Assembly: GCF_002261225.1 (NCBI RefSeq)
Contig: NZ_NEVM01000001.1
Coordinates: 620,001-684,000, forward strand
Reading direction: 5' to 3'
Length of the DNA: 64,000 nucleotides
DNA from: Bordetella genomosp. 10
GTDB taxonomy: Bacteria > Pseudomonadota > Gammaproteobacteria > Burkholderiales > Burkholderiaceae_B
The notes below the pieces were generated by a model that was not told where the DNA came from, made no database searches, and worked only from the letters and a program-made list of their open reading frames with translations. Below are positions 20,194-30,560 of this stretch, piece by piece. Position 1 is the stretch's first letter. Each line of letters starts with the position of its first letter. The position numbers and the translations under genes are program-made.

Positions 20194-23100
20194 GTGTCCA
20201 CACTCCCCGACTCGCTGCCGCCCGGCTTCCCCGCCACGTCATCGCCTCCCCGCCCGACCAGCGCCTATCGCAACCGCGCCTGGATCGCCGTGGCCGGCCT
20301 GCTGGTATTCATGGTGCTCTACCTGGGGCTGGCCGGCTGGCTGGTCTATACCGCCTATCGCCTGCTGGGCGGCGCCATCGCGTCGAGCGGCGCGCTAGCC
20401 GGTCCCGGCGAATCGGCCGGCGACAACGTCATCGTCGGCTACGCGGTCGGCGGCTGCGCGGCCTTCCTGGCCGCCTTCATGCTCAAGGGCCTGTTCTTCG
20501 TCAAGCGCGGCAGCGTCGACGACGAATACGAGGTCAAGGCCGATACGCAGCCGGAACTCTTCGCCTTCCTGCGCGCCATGGCCGACGCCGCCGGCGCGCC
20601 GCGGCCGCACCGGGTCTTCCTGTCGTCGCGGGTGAACGCGTCGGTGTCGTACGACCTGTCCATCCTCAATCTGTTGATGCCCTCGCGCAAGAACCTGGAG
20701 ATCGGCCTCGGGCTCGTCAACGTCTTGACGCTGGGCGAGCTGCGCGCGGTGCTGGCGCACGAATTCGGCCATTTTGCCCAACGCTCCATGGCGGTCGGCC
20801 GCTGGGTCTACATCGCCCAGCAGATCGCCGGCCACCTGGTGGCGCGGCGCGACCGCTTCGACCGCTTCCTGCAATCCATCTCCAATTCGGATTTCCGCAT
20901 CGCCTGGATAGGCTGGCTGATCAGCCTGATCGTCTGGGCCATCCGCGCCCTGGTCGATTCCGCCTTCCGCGTGGTGGTGCTGATGCAGCGCGCCTTGTCG
21001 CGCGAAATGGAATTGAACGCCGACCTCGTCGCCGTGCACCTCACCGGTAGCGACGCCCTGGTGCATGCGCTGCATCGCCTGCAGGCCGCCGACGACTCCT
21101 GGGACCGCGCCCTGCGCTTCGCCTTCAACGAGAAGGGCGACGGCCATCCGCCGGCCGATATCTTCGCGGTGCAGACCCGCATCCTGAGCCATATGCGCCG
21201 TATCCTGAACGATAGGACCTACGGCGTCGTCGACCCCGTGCCCGCCGAGAACCCGGCCGCGCACCGCGTCTTCACGGCCGGCCTGGCGCAGCCGCCGCGC
21301 ATGTGGCTGACCCACCCGCTGAATCACGAGCGCGAAGCCAATGCCAAGGCCAACTACGTGCCCTCGCCGGTGGAGGAGGGCAGCGCCTGGGACCTGTTCC
21401 GGGACGTCGAGGCGCTGCGCCTGCGCCTGACGGAAATCACGCTCGGCCCCAAGGACAAGGACGCGGTCGCGCCGGAAGCGCCGGACGTCACCTTGCGGCG
21501 CCTGGACGAACAGTTCAACCGCGAGTACCTGGACAGCCGCTATCGCGGCATCTACTTCGGCCGCTCGCCGGTGCGCCACACCGCCGACGCGGGGGCGTTG
21601 TTCGATCCGTCGGCCTCGGCCGATCCGGCGGTGCACGCCAGCTTCTATCCGGCCAGCCTGACGCAGGACATGGAGGAGTTGCGCGCCCTGGAGCTGGATG
21701 TCGACCAGTTGTGTGGCCTGGCCGAAGGCGACCTCAAGGTCGAGGGCGGCAAGATCCGCCATCGCGGCGGCGAGGCGTCGCTGTCGGAACTGCCGTCGCT
21801 GCTGCAATCGACGCAGCGCAACCTGGACACGGTGCGCGCCCGCCTGCGCGATCACGATTATGCCTGCCGTAGCTGGCACCTGGCGGCCGCGCGAAACGCC
21901 GGCCCCGAATGGGCCGCCTATCTGGAAGGCGTGCTGCGCGCGCTGCATTTCGCCGATCACGCGGAAGCCGATCTGCGCGACGCCAACGCCGCCTTCCATA
22001 GCCGGATTTCGGTGGAGACCGTCGCGCGCCGCGTCAGTCGCGGCGGCCGCAAGCGCGTCCTCGCCGCCGCCAAGGATCTCTACGCGACGCTGCAGCAGAC
22101 CTACGCCAAGGCCACCGAGGTGCAATTGAATCCGCGTTTGGCCGCGGCGACCGGCATCGAGGACTTTCCGAAGGAACTGGGCGCGTTCGAGCTGACCGAG
22201 CCCACCGCCAAGAATCTCGGTAGCTGGATCGACGTCATCGACGGCTGGGTCAACTCCGCCACGGGCATGCTGGGCGCCTTGCGCAGCCGCTCCCTGGACG
22301 AACTGCTGCTGACCGAATCGCGCATCGCCGCGCACGCCCTGCAACAGGCGCCGCTCGATGCCGCGGAGACGCCGCCGCGCGTGCCGCGGTCCTACAGCAC
22401 CCTGCTGCCGGGGCAGGAGCGCCAACGGCAGACCAAGCTGAACTGGTGGAGCCGCTTCCTCATCGCCGACGGCGTGTTCCCTTCGTTGTTGCGGCTGGCG
22501 GTCGCGGGCGCCATCGTCGCGGTCGTGCTGGGCATCAGCATGTTCCTGGGCAACGCCACCTTGATCATCTATAACGGGCTCGCCCAGCCGGTCATGGTCA
22601 GCGTGGGCGACAAGCTGCGGGTGCAGGTGCCGGCTCACGGCTACGTGAGCCATACGATGGAACCGGGCGCCGCCTATACGGTGGAGACCCGCACGCTCAA
22701 GGGCGACGTCATCGAGTCCTTCAACGGCGACATCGACCGCCGCTTCTCCCACGTGGTGTACGACGTCGCCGGCGCCAGCCCGCTGGTGGAGTGGACCGCC
22801 GCCTACGGCAACGCCTCGCAGCGGCCGCCGGTGTGGCACGGCGCGCCGCGGTGGAGCACCATCAGCGTCGACTACTTCTTCCGCGACCCGCCCAATTCCG
22901 TCAAGACCAAGGGAGGCGGGGCCACGCGCACCGCGCTGGAGGGCGGCGGCGACGGCAGCCCGGCCGAATTGCTGCGCCTGGTGCCGTCCGAGGAAGAACG
23001 CGCGACCATGCTGCTGGCGCACGCGCGCTGGGATCCGCCCACCAACCCGCATTCCATGGAATGGTTGATCGCCGCGGCCGGCGCGCCGGGGTTCGACGAG

Positions 23101-24057
23101 GTGCTGGCGCAGCGCCTGCGCCTCGCGCCCAAGGACATCATGCTGAATCGCCTGCGCCAGGACACGACCACCGGCGCGCAGCGCGAGGCGGTGTGCAAGG
23201 ACCTGCAGCAGCAGGCGCAGGCGAATCCCGCGGACGCCGACGCGCAATACCTGGCCATCCGTTGCATGCCGGAGTCTCCCGCCAAGGACCAGGCCTTCTT
23301 CGATGGCAACAAGCGCTGGCCGCAGCACGCCTGGTTCGCCAATGCGGCCGGCTATCTCGCGGCGGCGAAGGGCGATTGGGCGACCGCCCAGCCGCGCCTG
23401 CTGACGGGCTATCTGCACCTGCCCATGATGCAGCCCGCCATCGGGTCGGAGCTGGTCCGCGTGATGCGCGCCAGCGATCATCCCGATACCTTCCGCATCG
23501 ACGAGATCGTCAGCAATTCGCGCGAGCTGAGCACGTTGCGCGTGCTGGAAACCGGGCAGGGCCTGGCGCAGCGGCCCGACCTGCAGGCCTTCTCCGCGCT
23601 GGCCCAGGGGCGTCTGGAAGTCGCCGTCGGCCTCGCGCACCAGAAGCCCGCGACCGAGGCGCGCATCCTGCGCCTGGTCGGCGCTTCCGACGGCGCGTCG
23701 CAAGCCGCAGTCGATCGCGCGCTGGCGCTGCCGGGCGGCGAGGGCCTGGACGAGGATACGATCTGGACCAGCATCGCCTTGGCGGCGCGCGCCAAGCGCG
23801 ACTATGCGCCGCTGCTGGCCCAGGTGCCGGACGCGCTGCAGCGCTACAAGCCGGCCATGGTCCAGTTCCTCGAAGCGCTCCAGCAGAAGCGCCCGGCCGC
23901 CGTGGCGGAACAGAGCCTGAACGGCCTGCCGCCCGCGATGCGCGGCCAGGCCTATGCGATGGCGACGGTCCTGCTGGGCAAGGATACGCCGCCGGCCTGG
24001 CGCCGGGGCGCGATGACCCTGCTGTTCGCGCCGGAGCATCCTTACTTCAAGAGTTGA
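20194..24057 (+). CDS. Large M48-family membrane metallopeptidase
   Basis: A 1287-residue protein far longer than the usual M48 peptidase (about 300-450). Two N-terminal hydrophobic segments (around residues 30-60 and 75-105) precede the zinc-binding LAHEFGHFAQRSM (HEFGH near residue 189) and the downstream REMELNADLVAVHL glutamate. A third membrane segment (LAVAGAIVAVVLGISMFLG) lies near residue 770, followed by a beta-rich part and about 400 residues that look like helical repeats (DADAQYLAIRCMPESPAKD). A quality-control protease at the membrane is inferred. GTG at 20194 is preferred; TTG at 20188 is possible. Confidence 0.8.
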   Translation: MSTLPDSLPPGFPATSSPPRPTSAYRNRAWIAVAGLLVFMVLYLGLAGWLVYTAYRLLGGAIASSGALAGPGESAGDNVIVGYAVGGCAAFLAAFMLKGLFFVKRGSVDDEYEVKADTQPELFAFLRAMADAAGAPRPHRVFLSSRVNASVSYDLSILNLLMPSRKNLEIGLGLVNVLTLGELRAVLAHEFGHFAQRSMAVGRWVYIAQQIAGHLVARRDRFDRFLQSISNSDFRIAWIGWLISLIVWAIRALVDSAFRVVVLMQRALSREMELNADLVAVHLTGSDALVHALHRLQAADDSWDRALRFAFNEKGDGHPPADIFAVQTRILSHMRRILNDRTYGVVDPVPAENPAAHRVFTAGLAQPPRMWLTHPLNHEREANAKANYVPSPVEEGSAWDLFRDVEALRLRLTEITLGPKDKDAVAPEAPDVTLRRLDEQFNREYLDSRYRGIYFGRSPVRHTADAGALFDPSASADPAVHASFYPASLTQDMEELRALELDVDQLCGLAEGDLKVEGGKIRHRGGEASLSELPSLLQSTQRNLDTVRARLRDHDYACRSWHLAAARNAGPEWAAYLEGVLRALHFADHAEADLRDANAAFHSRISVETVARRVSRGGRKRVLAAAKDLYATLQQTYAKATEVQLNPRLAAATGIEDFPKELGAFELTEPTAKNLGSWIDVIDGWVNSATGMLGALRSRSLDELLLTESRIAAHALQQAPLDAAETPPRVPRSYSTLLPGQERQRQTKLNWWSRFLIADGVFPSLLRLAVAGAIVAVVLGISMFLGNATLIIYNGLAQPVMVSVGDKLRVQVPAHGYVSHTMEPGAAYTVETRTLKGDVIESFNGDIDRRFSHVVYDVAGASPLVEWTAAYGNASQRPPVWHGAPRWSTISVDYFFRDPPNSVKTKGGGATRTALEGGGDGSPAELLRLVPSEEERATMLLAHARWDPPTNPHSMEWLIAAAGAPGFDEVLAQRLRLAPKDIMLNRLRQDTTTGAQREAVCKDLQQQAQANPADADAQYLAIRCMPESPAKDQAFFDGNKRWPQHAWFANAAGYLAAAKGDWATAQPRLLTGYLHLPMMQPAIGSELVRVMRASDHPDTFRIDEIVSNSRELSTLRVLETGQGLAQRPDLQAFSALAQGRLEVAVGLAHQKPATEARILRLVGASDGASQAAVDRALALPGGEGLDEDTIWTSIALAARAKRDYAPLLAQVPDALQRYKPAMVQFLEALQQKRPAAVAEQSLNGLPPAMRGQAYAMATVLLGKDTPPAWRRGAMTLLFAPEHPYFKS

Positions 24058-24141
24058 GGTCTCGGAGGCGGCGGAGCGAGGGCGATTTTATAAAGCGAAG
24101 AAGTTGCCTTGCCGCCTCGCTCGCCATAGACCATAGACGTA

Positions 24142-24180
24142 AAAAACCCCGGGGGTTGGATTCCAACCCCCGGGGTTTTT
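24142..24180. terminator. Bidirectional rho-independent terminator between M48 gene and groL
   Basis: A perfect inverted repeat of 19 bases a side: AAAAACCCCGGGGGTTGGA, one central T, then its exact complement ending in five T. A-tract and T-tract flank the G/C stem on both sides, so it can end both the M48 peptidase transcript and the groS-groL transcript. Confidence 0.93.
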
Positions 24181-24226
24181 GCTTGGGAAGGCAGCCGTTG
24201 CCGGCCGCCTCTTGGGCAAGGACTTC

Positions 24227-25876
<1,650 letters not shown>

Positions 25877-25905
25877 TTACGGGGAATTCTGATGAGATGA
25901 GGGAT

Positions 25906-26193
25906 TTACTGGATCACGGCGAGGATTTCTTCCTCGCGGATGACGAGCAGTTCCTCGCCATCGACCTTCACCGACTGGCCGGCGTACTTGCCGAAGAGCA
26001 CCTTGTCGCCTGCCTTCAGATCGACCGGCAGGATCTTGCCGTCTTCCGTGCGCTTGCCGGGGCCGACGGCGATGACTTCGCCTTGGTCAGGCTTTTCAGC
26101 GGCGCTGTCAGGGATGACGATGCCCGAGGCGGTTTTGCGCTCGTTGTCCAGACGCTTGATGATCACGCGATCATTCAGAGGACGCAGGGCCAT
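25906..26193 (-). CDS. groS: Co-chaperonin GroES
   Basis: GroES caps the GroEL chamber. The 95-residue protein begins [18 protein letters not shown], has the mobile loop [16 protein letters not shown] and ends with [21 protein letters not shown] (split). The ATG at 26193 is preceded by an AGGAG Shine-Dalgarno; the in-frame extension to 26280 runs through the leader and the CIRCE and is not coding. It is the first gene of the groS-groL operon. Confidence 0.98.
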   Translation of the reverse strand: MALRPLNDRVIIKRLDNERKTASGIVIPDSAAEKPDQGEVIAVGPGKRTEDGKILPVDLKAGDKVLFGKYAGQSVKVDGEELLVIREEEILAVIQ

Positions 26194-26269
26194 GAAGAAC
26201 TCCTGTTTTCTTGAAACGGTAAGGGGGGTTGTCTCGCTTGCCCCGGGGCCGGAAGGGCGAAGGTGCTTG

Positions 26270-26296
26270 TTAGCACTCACCGGAGGCGAGTGCTAA
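26270..26296 (-). promoter_or_regulatory. CIRCE operator of groS-groL
   Basis: A perfect 9-9-9 CIRCE inverted repeat: TTAGCACTC, nine bases, GAGTGCTAA. It overlaps the 3' edge of the promoter's -10 box at 26296. CIRCE is bound by the heat-shock repressor HrcA, so groS-groL is predicted to be HrcA-controlled. The hrcA gene itself is not in the window. Confidence 0.95.
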
Positions 26297-26323
26297 TTAT
26301 AAGGATGCTTGGAGAGGGTTCAA
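26296..26323 (-). promoter_or_regulatory. Sigma70-type promoter of groS-groL
   Basis: On the minus strand, TTGAAC (26323-26318) and TATAAT (26301-26296) are 16 bases apart, a near-consensus housekeeping promoter. CIRCE begins at the -10 box, so bound HrcA would block RNA polymerase. No sigma32-like CTTGAA...CCCCAT arrangement was recognised with confidence. Confidence 0.75.
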
Positions 26324-26341
26324 GGGGGGAGGGGGTGGCTG

Positions 26342-26703
26342 TTACAAAATTGGGGGAGGTGTTGACGGAGGTGGCGGATTGTTGTCGATGTTCACGGCCG
26401 ATGAAATTTGTCCACCTAGCGTGAAATTTTCGAACTGCCCCCTGATCGACGGTTTCGCCTGTAGGCAAGAAGGGGACAAATTCGATTCCTCTTGCTGCAA
26501 TCTTCTGCCACCGAATGGCTTCCGCCGGTTGAACAAAACGGGTGATCGGTAGATATCCGTTCGGGATGTGGGCCTTAACACGCACCGAAAAACTTCACGG
26601 CCTGCCGCCCCCGGTTCTCTAAGATTGGGGTGACGGGCAACCAGGATTAAAAGCTGCCGTAGAGTTCGGGAGCGACCGCCTGCGGCTAGAAAGCACTGGA
26701 GGC
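26342..26703. mobile_element. Island left edge with IS21-like end remnant
   Basis: This 360-base stretch holds no convincing gene. At 26408-26428 is TTGTCCACCTAGCGTGAAATT, which is the inverted counterpart of 29082-29102 (one mismatch over 21 bases), and resembles the repeated end sequences of IS21-family insertion sequences. Base composition falls here relative to the groS side, which marks the left edge of the accessory island. No transposase gene remains. Confidence 0.45.
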
Positions 26704-27234
26704 TTATTCACCCACGTAATGGAACCAGCCCTTCCCGATACGGGTGACCATACCTTTGGGTTCGTAGGGCGGCACATCCCTAGCGTCGTAAAGATAGGCA
26801 TCGTGGCCCACGAGCTGCTGTTCTAGCAGATCAGCGTAGTCAACAGATCCGTCGTCTGCGAAAGTGAAGCTTGCCTCCATGATGCTTATTCCGGCAGCGT
26901 CAAACGCTCGTCGCAGTTCGGAGAAGATCGCCTTCGAGGCGGGCGTGAATGGCGCATACGGCTCTCGATTTGCCAGGCAGGCGCCGCTGGAACTGGTCGG
27001 GGGATCCGCGTAAAGTTGCGTGCCAGTCTTTAGATAGCGGCACCAGTCCATATCCCGATAAGCAACAACATTTCGATCGCGCGCAACGGTGAGGATGCCA
27101 GAGAGATCGCTGGGTCCCGTTACCGAACGCCTCGCAAGAATCATCACGGCAAGCAACGCTAACGCCAATACGATGCCGATGATCGCGATTCGGCGTGGTC
27201 TGACGATGCGGATTTGTCCCATGTTCATTCGCAA
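26704..27234 (-). CDS. Hypothetical membrane-anchored protein
   Basis: A 176-residue protein I do not recognise. A basic start (MRMNMGQIRIVRPRR) leads into one hydrophobic helix (IAIIGIVLALALLAVMILA, residues about 17-35), and the rest is predicted to face the periplasm. The soluble part is acidic with aromatic residues near the end (RIGKGWFHYVGE). MGQIRIVRPRR at residue 5 is an alternative start. It lies within the segment flanked by the IS21-like inverted repeats, so it may have moved with its neighbours. Confidence 0.5.
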   Translation of the reverse strand: MRMNMGQIRIVRPRRIAIIGIVLALALLAVMILARRSVTGPSDLSGILTVARDRNVVAYRDMDWCRYLKTGTQLYADPPTSSSGACLANREPYAPFTPASKAIFSELRRAFDAAGISIMEASFTFADDGSVDYADLLEQQLVGHDAYLYDARDVPPYEPKGMVTRIGKGWFHYVGE

Positions 27235-27291
27235 CGGTGAGGCCGTTTAGACCCGCCAGGCGATTCACCCCAAGGGCAGATCGAACCCCAG

Positions 27292-27807
27292 ATGAAGCAC
27301 ATATACAAAATCACTTATCTAAATGGAAAGATCTACGTCGGGATGGATCTCACGGGTAGCCTGAGCTACTTCGGCTCGATCAACGAAGCGCTTCTGCGCA
27401 GCGACTTTACCCGAGGGGAAATGCTCGATTTCACCATCAGGAAACAAATCCTGTGGGAGTCTTCGACGGCTACTGATGCTGAGGTTCGGAGGCAAGAAGT
27501 GGAGATTATCCGTACCCTTGGCGCCAACGACCCGAGCGTCGGCTACAACCGTTGGGCGAAATTCGGGGAGCTAACCGGGGCCGGTGTCGAAGTTTACGGT
27601 AGCTGGAATTCTGGTCAGGAAAGTGGACCTAGCCGGAGCCGGCCGCGCCGGTCGGGACCGTCTAAGGATATCTCGTCCGTCCGCTTTCGACTCTGGGCGG
27701 TCTTACCGACGTTGTGGCCATTCGGATGCCCGCTATCCTCTAGAAGAGTTGGATCGACATACGCGCCGCATGCCTGGATTGCAGTGTCGGCAGATGTCTA
27801 TCAATGA
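27292..27807 (+). CDS. GIY-YIG nuclease-like protein, C-terminus probably altered
   Basis: The 171-residue frame begins MKHIYKITYLNGKIYVGMDL, the GIY-YIG nuclease core signature (Y-x-I, then Y-V-G), and continues to a plausible domain end at ...EIIRTLGANDPSVGYNRWAKFG (split). The family is found in homing and repair endonucleases. After about residue 100 the sequence becomes Ser/Arg/Gly-rich and overlaps the convergent gene by 68 bases, so the natural stop has probably been lost by rearrangement. Substrate and role are unknown. Confidence 0.5.
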   Translation: MKHIYKITYLNGKIYVGMDLTGSLSYFGSINEALLRSDFTRGEMLDFTIRKQILWESSTATDAEVRRQEVEIIRTLGANDPSVGYNRWAKFGELTGAGVEVYGSWNSGQESGPSRSRPRRSGPSKDISSVRFRLWAVLPTLWPFGCPLSSRRVGSTYAPHAWIAVSADVYQ

Positions 27808-28729
27808 ATGTATTCAAGCCATCGTGCGCATCTTGAGACCAAGTATCGTTGAAGATGCTGGTGTCCAAGGTGGCCTTGAACTTGTCGAGGTCAACTAAGG
27901 ACAAAGATCGCAAGAACTCCGTCACATCAGCTAGCGCATGGCTAGTGACGTCCGGTATCGGCCAATGATCGTAGAAGCTCGTGCCGAAACGCACTGCGCA
28001 GACTTTGATTTCGCCGCTTCGGTACTCCGAGATCGACGAGACGAGCCCTCCGCTGCCGTTGGGCCAACTGAATTGCGTCTCTTGCAGGCTCAGCTGCCAG
28101 ATGTGCTCGTCCACAGCCTGACCTATTAGAAGGAGCGTCCAGCCATGGCCTTCCGCTGCCATACCCACAATTGTTCCCGTATCGATGTGGCGTTCCAATT
28201 CTTGCCAAAGGGCGCCTTTTGCGCAGAGTAGAGCAGCTTCAAGTGCTGCGCGTGATGCACGATCCGCAGCTTGTTGGCGAATTACTCGTGCCTCCCTCCG
28301 CTCATTTTTCTCCGCCTTGTTTTGTGCCCGTCTGGCAATGAGTTCAAATGTTGGAGCGGTCAGTTCCTTTACCTGTGTATTCAGTGCCTCACCGGTAATG
28401 CGGATATATGAAAAGATGTCCTCGATGTGCGCCAAAAATAAGTCGATACGCCATCGGCAATCGCTGCGCATCCACTCTGTGGCACCGTCAAGCACGCCTG
28501 CGTCGGCAGCGACCTCGGCTGCTGAGAGCCGCCATTTATCGAATATGCGTAGGAGAATTCGTTCCAGGAGTACCGCCACCTTGGCGCTCTGTACTTCAAG
28601 CCCGGCTGAGTTAGTCCAGTCAATGTCGTCCAGACCGAAGCGGCGCGCCCGTTGAATGATGTCATTGGCCTTTCCAATCTTGAAGCGTCGGCCGTTGCGA
28701 TGAGCAAGCAAATAGACGTGTGATTTCAT
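27740..28729 (-). CDS. GIY-YIG (T5orf172/MUG113-like) domain protein
   Basis: A 329-residue protein starting MKSHVYLLAHRNGRRFKIGKANDIIQRAR (split), a pattern of the T5orf172/MUG113 branch of GIY-YIG domains found in phage and mobile-element genes. A charged helical region follows (residues about 130-165, KAEKNERREARVIRQQAADR), then an uncharacterised C-terminal half. It is convergent with another GIY-YIG gene. Both lie between IS21-like end remnants. The role is unknown; nuclease activity in element mobility or defence is an inference. Confidence 0.55.
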   Translation of the reverse strand: MKSHVYLLAHRNGRRFKIGKANDIIQRARRFGLDDIDWTNSAGLEVQSAKVAVLLERILLRIFDKWRLSAAEVAADAGVLDGATEWMRSDCRWRIDLFLAHIEDIFSYIRITGEALNTQVKELTAPTFELIARRAQNKAEKNERREARVIRQQAADRASRAALEAALLCAKGALWQELERHIDTGTIVGMAAEGHGWTLLLIGQAVDEHIWQLSLQETQFSWPNGSGGLVSSISEYRSGEIKVCAVRFGTSFYDHWPIPDVTSHALADVTEFLRSLSLVDLDKFKATLDTSIFNDTWSQDAHDGLNTFIDRHLPTLQSRHAARMSIQLF

Positions 28730-29374
28730 TTTCAGTGGTGTTCATCAAGCCCGCACCTTGCTTGTAACAAGGCAGCTAATATTCGTGAGTCAGCTATTCT
28801 GCTGGCCATACGAGATGCCGAAGTCTTGCCCCCCATCTATGATGAAAATTTTGTCTGGTCTCCTGGGAAAAATCGACAGCATAGTTACTTTTTGGACGTT
28901 AGTCTTCAACTTCCGGTTTGGGTGAGGCCTGACGATCACCGTTATGGCTTCTAGGGTCAGCAGCCAGCCTGAAGCAGTCGGCCAAGGGGGTGTTGCGACA
29001 GGCAGTTCCTGGCCGATGTCGGTCACCGCCAAGCCATTGAGGTTGTATCACTGAGCCGGCGGAATGGGTCAAAAAAGGAAAAATTCCACGCTAGGTGGAC
29101 AAGAAGCGGGAAAGTTCTACCTTAGCTGGACAAAAAATTCCATCTTGTTTGAACAATTCCAACCTGACCATTGATTTTGCGAAACTCACGATTCCATCGT
29201 GTGTGAACTTCGACAGGGGGGATGTGGGAGGTCAGAGAGCTGGGATTCCTCTCCGCGAGTTTGGAACTCTAGGCGCCCCCGGGGGTACCAGCTGAGTCTA
29301 ATTGAAAGGGATGCTAACGTTAGAGGTAAGCGATCTGCCCAAGGCTCGTCCGCTTGACCCAAAAGTTAGACCGC
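28730..29374. mobile_element. IS21-like end repeats in a gene-free stretch
   Basis: This 645-base stretch has no convincing gene; an 80-codon frame at 28790-29032 shows no family resemblance. From about 29082 to 29210 there are several degenerate copies of a motif near GGACAAxAAxTTCCA, spaced by some 30 bases, including AATTCCACGCTAGGTGGACAA at 29082-29102. Multiple short repeats at each end are typical of IS21-family elements. The copy at 26408-26428 faces the opposite way, so the two bracket a 2.7-kb segment with three genes. Confidence 0.45.
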
Positions 29375-29989
29375 TCAAGCCGATGGCCAAACATTCGAGA
29401 AGTCCATTTTTACCCTGATTTGATTCTCGAAATCCATAATGCTTCTGGCACACTCGACTTTTCCCCACCAACGGTCAACAACATAGCCGTTAATTGGGTC
29501 GCGATAATAGTAGCTATTGCTTCCGATTCTTTGATCTGAATTCACCGGGGCTAGCACACACGGCAAGCCAAGTGCATAGATGGCACTTTCTGGAAAGGTC
29601 ATCGCTCGGTGTTCGATATCGATCATGAAGTTTTGAATGCCATTTGCTACCTTTATCGTTATGCCATATCCATCCGGCAGTTGATTGCCATGTGCGTAAT
29701 TGCAGCGGAATTTTTCGTAGACGATATTCTCGAACTTCATGCCAATCCTTCCATTTTTGTTCTTGAAGGGGAATAATGTATCTTTAAGGTTGAGGCCTCC
29801 ATGCATGAGTTCGATGATATCGAGATATTCGACAATAAACTTTCTGAACCTATCCCCTACGGGCTTAATCTTCGGGTACATCTTCTTTGCCGTGCCGTCG
29901 ATGGCTAGGCACGCAAAGAGCATTGCCTTATCTAGGTCTCCGCTATCACATGCATCTAACGAGTATTTAATATGATCAGCAATTTTCAT
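29375..29989 (-). CDS. Hypothetical protein with HEPN-like RxxxxH motif
   Basis: A 204-residue AT-rich gene I do not recognise. The first 100 residues look helical (DHIKYSLDACDSGDLDKAML, CLAIDGTAKKMY) and end at EKFRCNYAHGN, whose R95-x4-H100 matches the Rx4-6H motif of HEPN RNases in toxin-antitoxin and abortive-infection systems. The C-terminal half has aromatic and beta-type segments (IGSNSYYYRDPINGYVVDRWW, split). No antitoxin gene (such as MNT) is adjacent, so this may be a lone effector or unrelated. HEPN membership needs a profile search. Confidence 0.4.
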   Translation of the reverse strand: MKIADHIKYSLDACDSGDLDKAMLFACLAIDGTAKKMYPKIKPVGDRFRKFIVEYLDIIELMHGGLNLKDTLFPFKNKNGRIGMKFENIVYEKFRCNYAHGNQLPDGYGITIKVANGIQNFMIDIEHRAMTFPESAIYALGLPCVLAPVNSDQRIGSNSYYYRDPINGYVVDRWWGKVECARSIMDFENQIRVKMDFSNVWPSA

Positions 29990-30359
29990 GGCTATTTAAC
30001 TATGAAGATGAACGACAAAAATGTAGCCTAATATTGGTCGCCTAAATTTGGAATTTAATTATTCCGATCAGAAAAAGCTATTAGATTTCATTTGGGCAAT
30101 CGTACCTTCATGAGCGCAAGGTGACTTTTGTCTAGCTGCTAGCCATTAGCAGCATGCTGCCGCAACTCTTCTCCGAGAAAACTACAAGTAAGATGACACG
30201 GCAATAACCTCCCTGATGACAGAATTTCTGCTTGGTCGTCGATGTTAGTGGATGCGGATTCCGCGCTGCCGGAAATTAGGCAAAGGGGATGTCAAATGTT
30301 GACACCGAATTCCATTGAATGCGGGAGTTGGGGGTGGTGGTTTCGGACGTGGGATCAGA
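29990..30359. other. AT-rich gene-free stretch
   Basis: About 370 bases upstream of the HEPN-like gene and downstream of the RiPP exporter. No credible reading frame or RNA gene was seen; the only promoter expected here is that of the HEPN-like gene. Confidence 0.3.
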
Positions 30360-30535
30360 AGCCTCGGCCGGTTCTCAACACGGTTTCACCCGTGCAGGGA
30401 TTCGTCAGGGGACATTTGCGGGGGCTTTGATTCGCCCTTCGCCAGCCTGCCGTGTAAATACAGCAAGGGTCAGAGTGTCGATGGTGTGCGGTCCCGCTGG
30501 GCGCGCGCCACGAAGCCGAGTGGCTGCCCAAAAAG
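30360..30535 (-). pseudogene. Decayed C-terminal fragment of a DUF4440 (SgcJ/EcaC-like) gene
   Basis: This sequence aligns by eye with the 3' end of the intact DUF4440 gene at 48619-49044: both carry GGGATTCGTCAGGG, TTGATTCGCC, GCCTGCCGTGT and GTGTGCGGTCCCGC in the same order. The fragment still encodes LTNPCTGETVLR, against LTNPRTGETVLR in the intact protein, but frameshifts break the frame upstream. It lies just past the stop of the RiPP exporter gene, so it may mark a recombination junction at the edge of that cluster. Confidence 0.75.
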
Positions 30536-30560
30536 AGCAACATCGTTGTCTCAGCCAGCC

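Noticed and set aside
20395..24039. 1214-codon minus-strand frame opposite the M48 peptidase gene
   Set aside because: It is rich in Arg/Gly/Ala/His as expected of an antisense frame, and the plus strand shows a zinc-binding HEFGH and membrane helices.
28790..29032. 80-codon minus-strand frame
   Set aside because: No Shine-Dalgarno, no family match, and it lies in a stretch of IS21-like end repeats.
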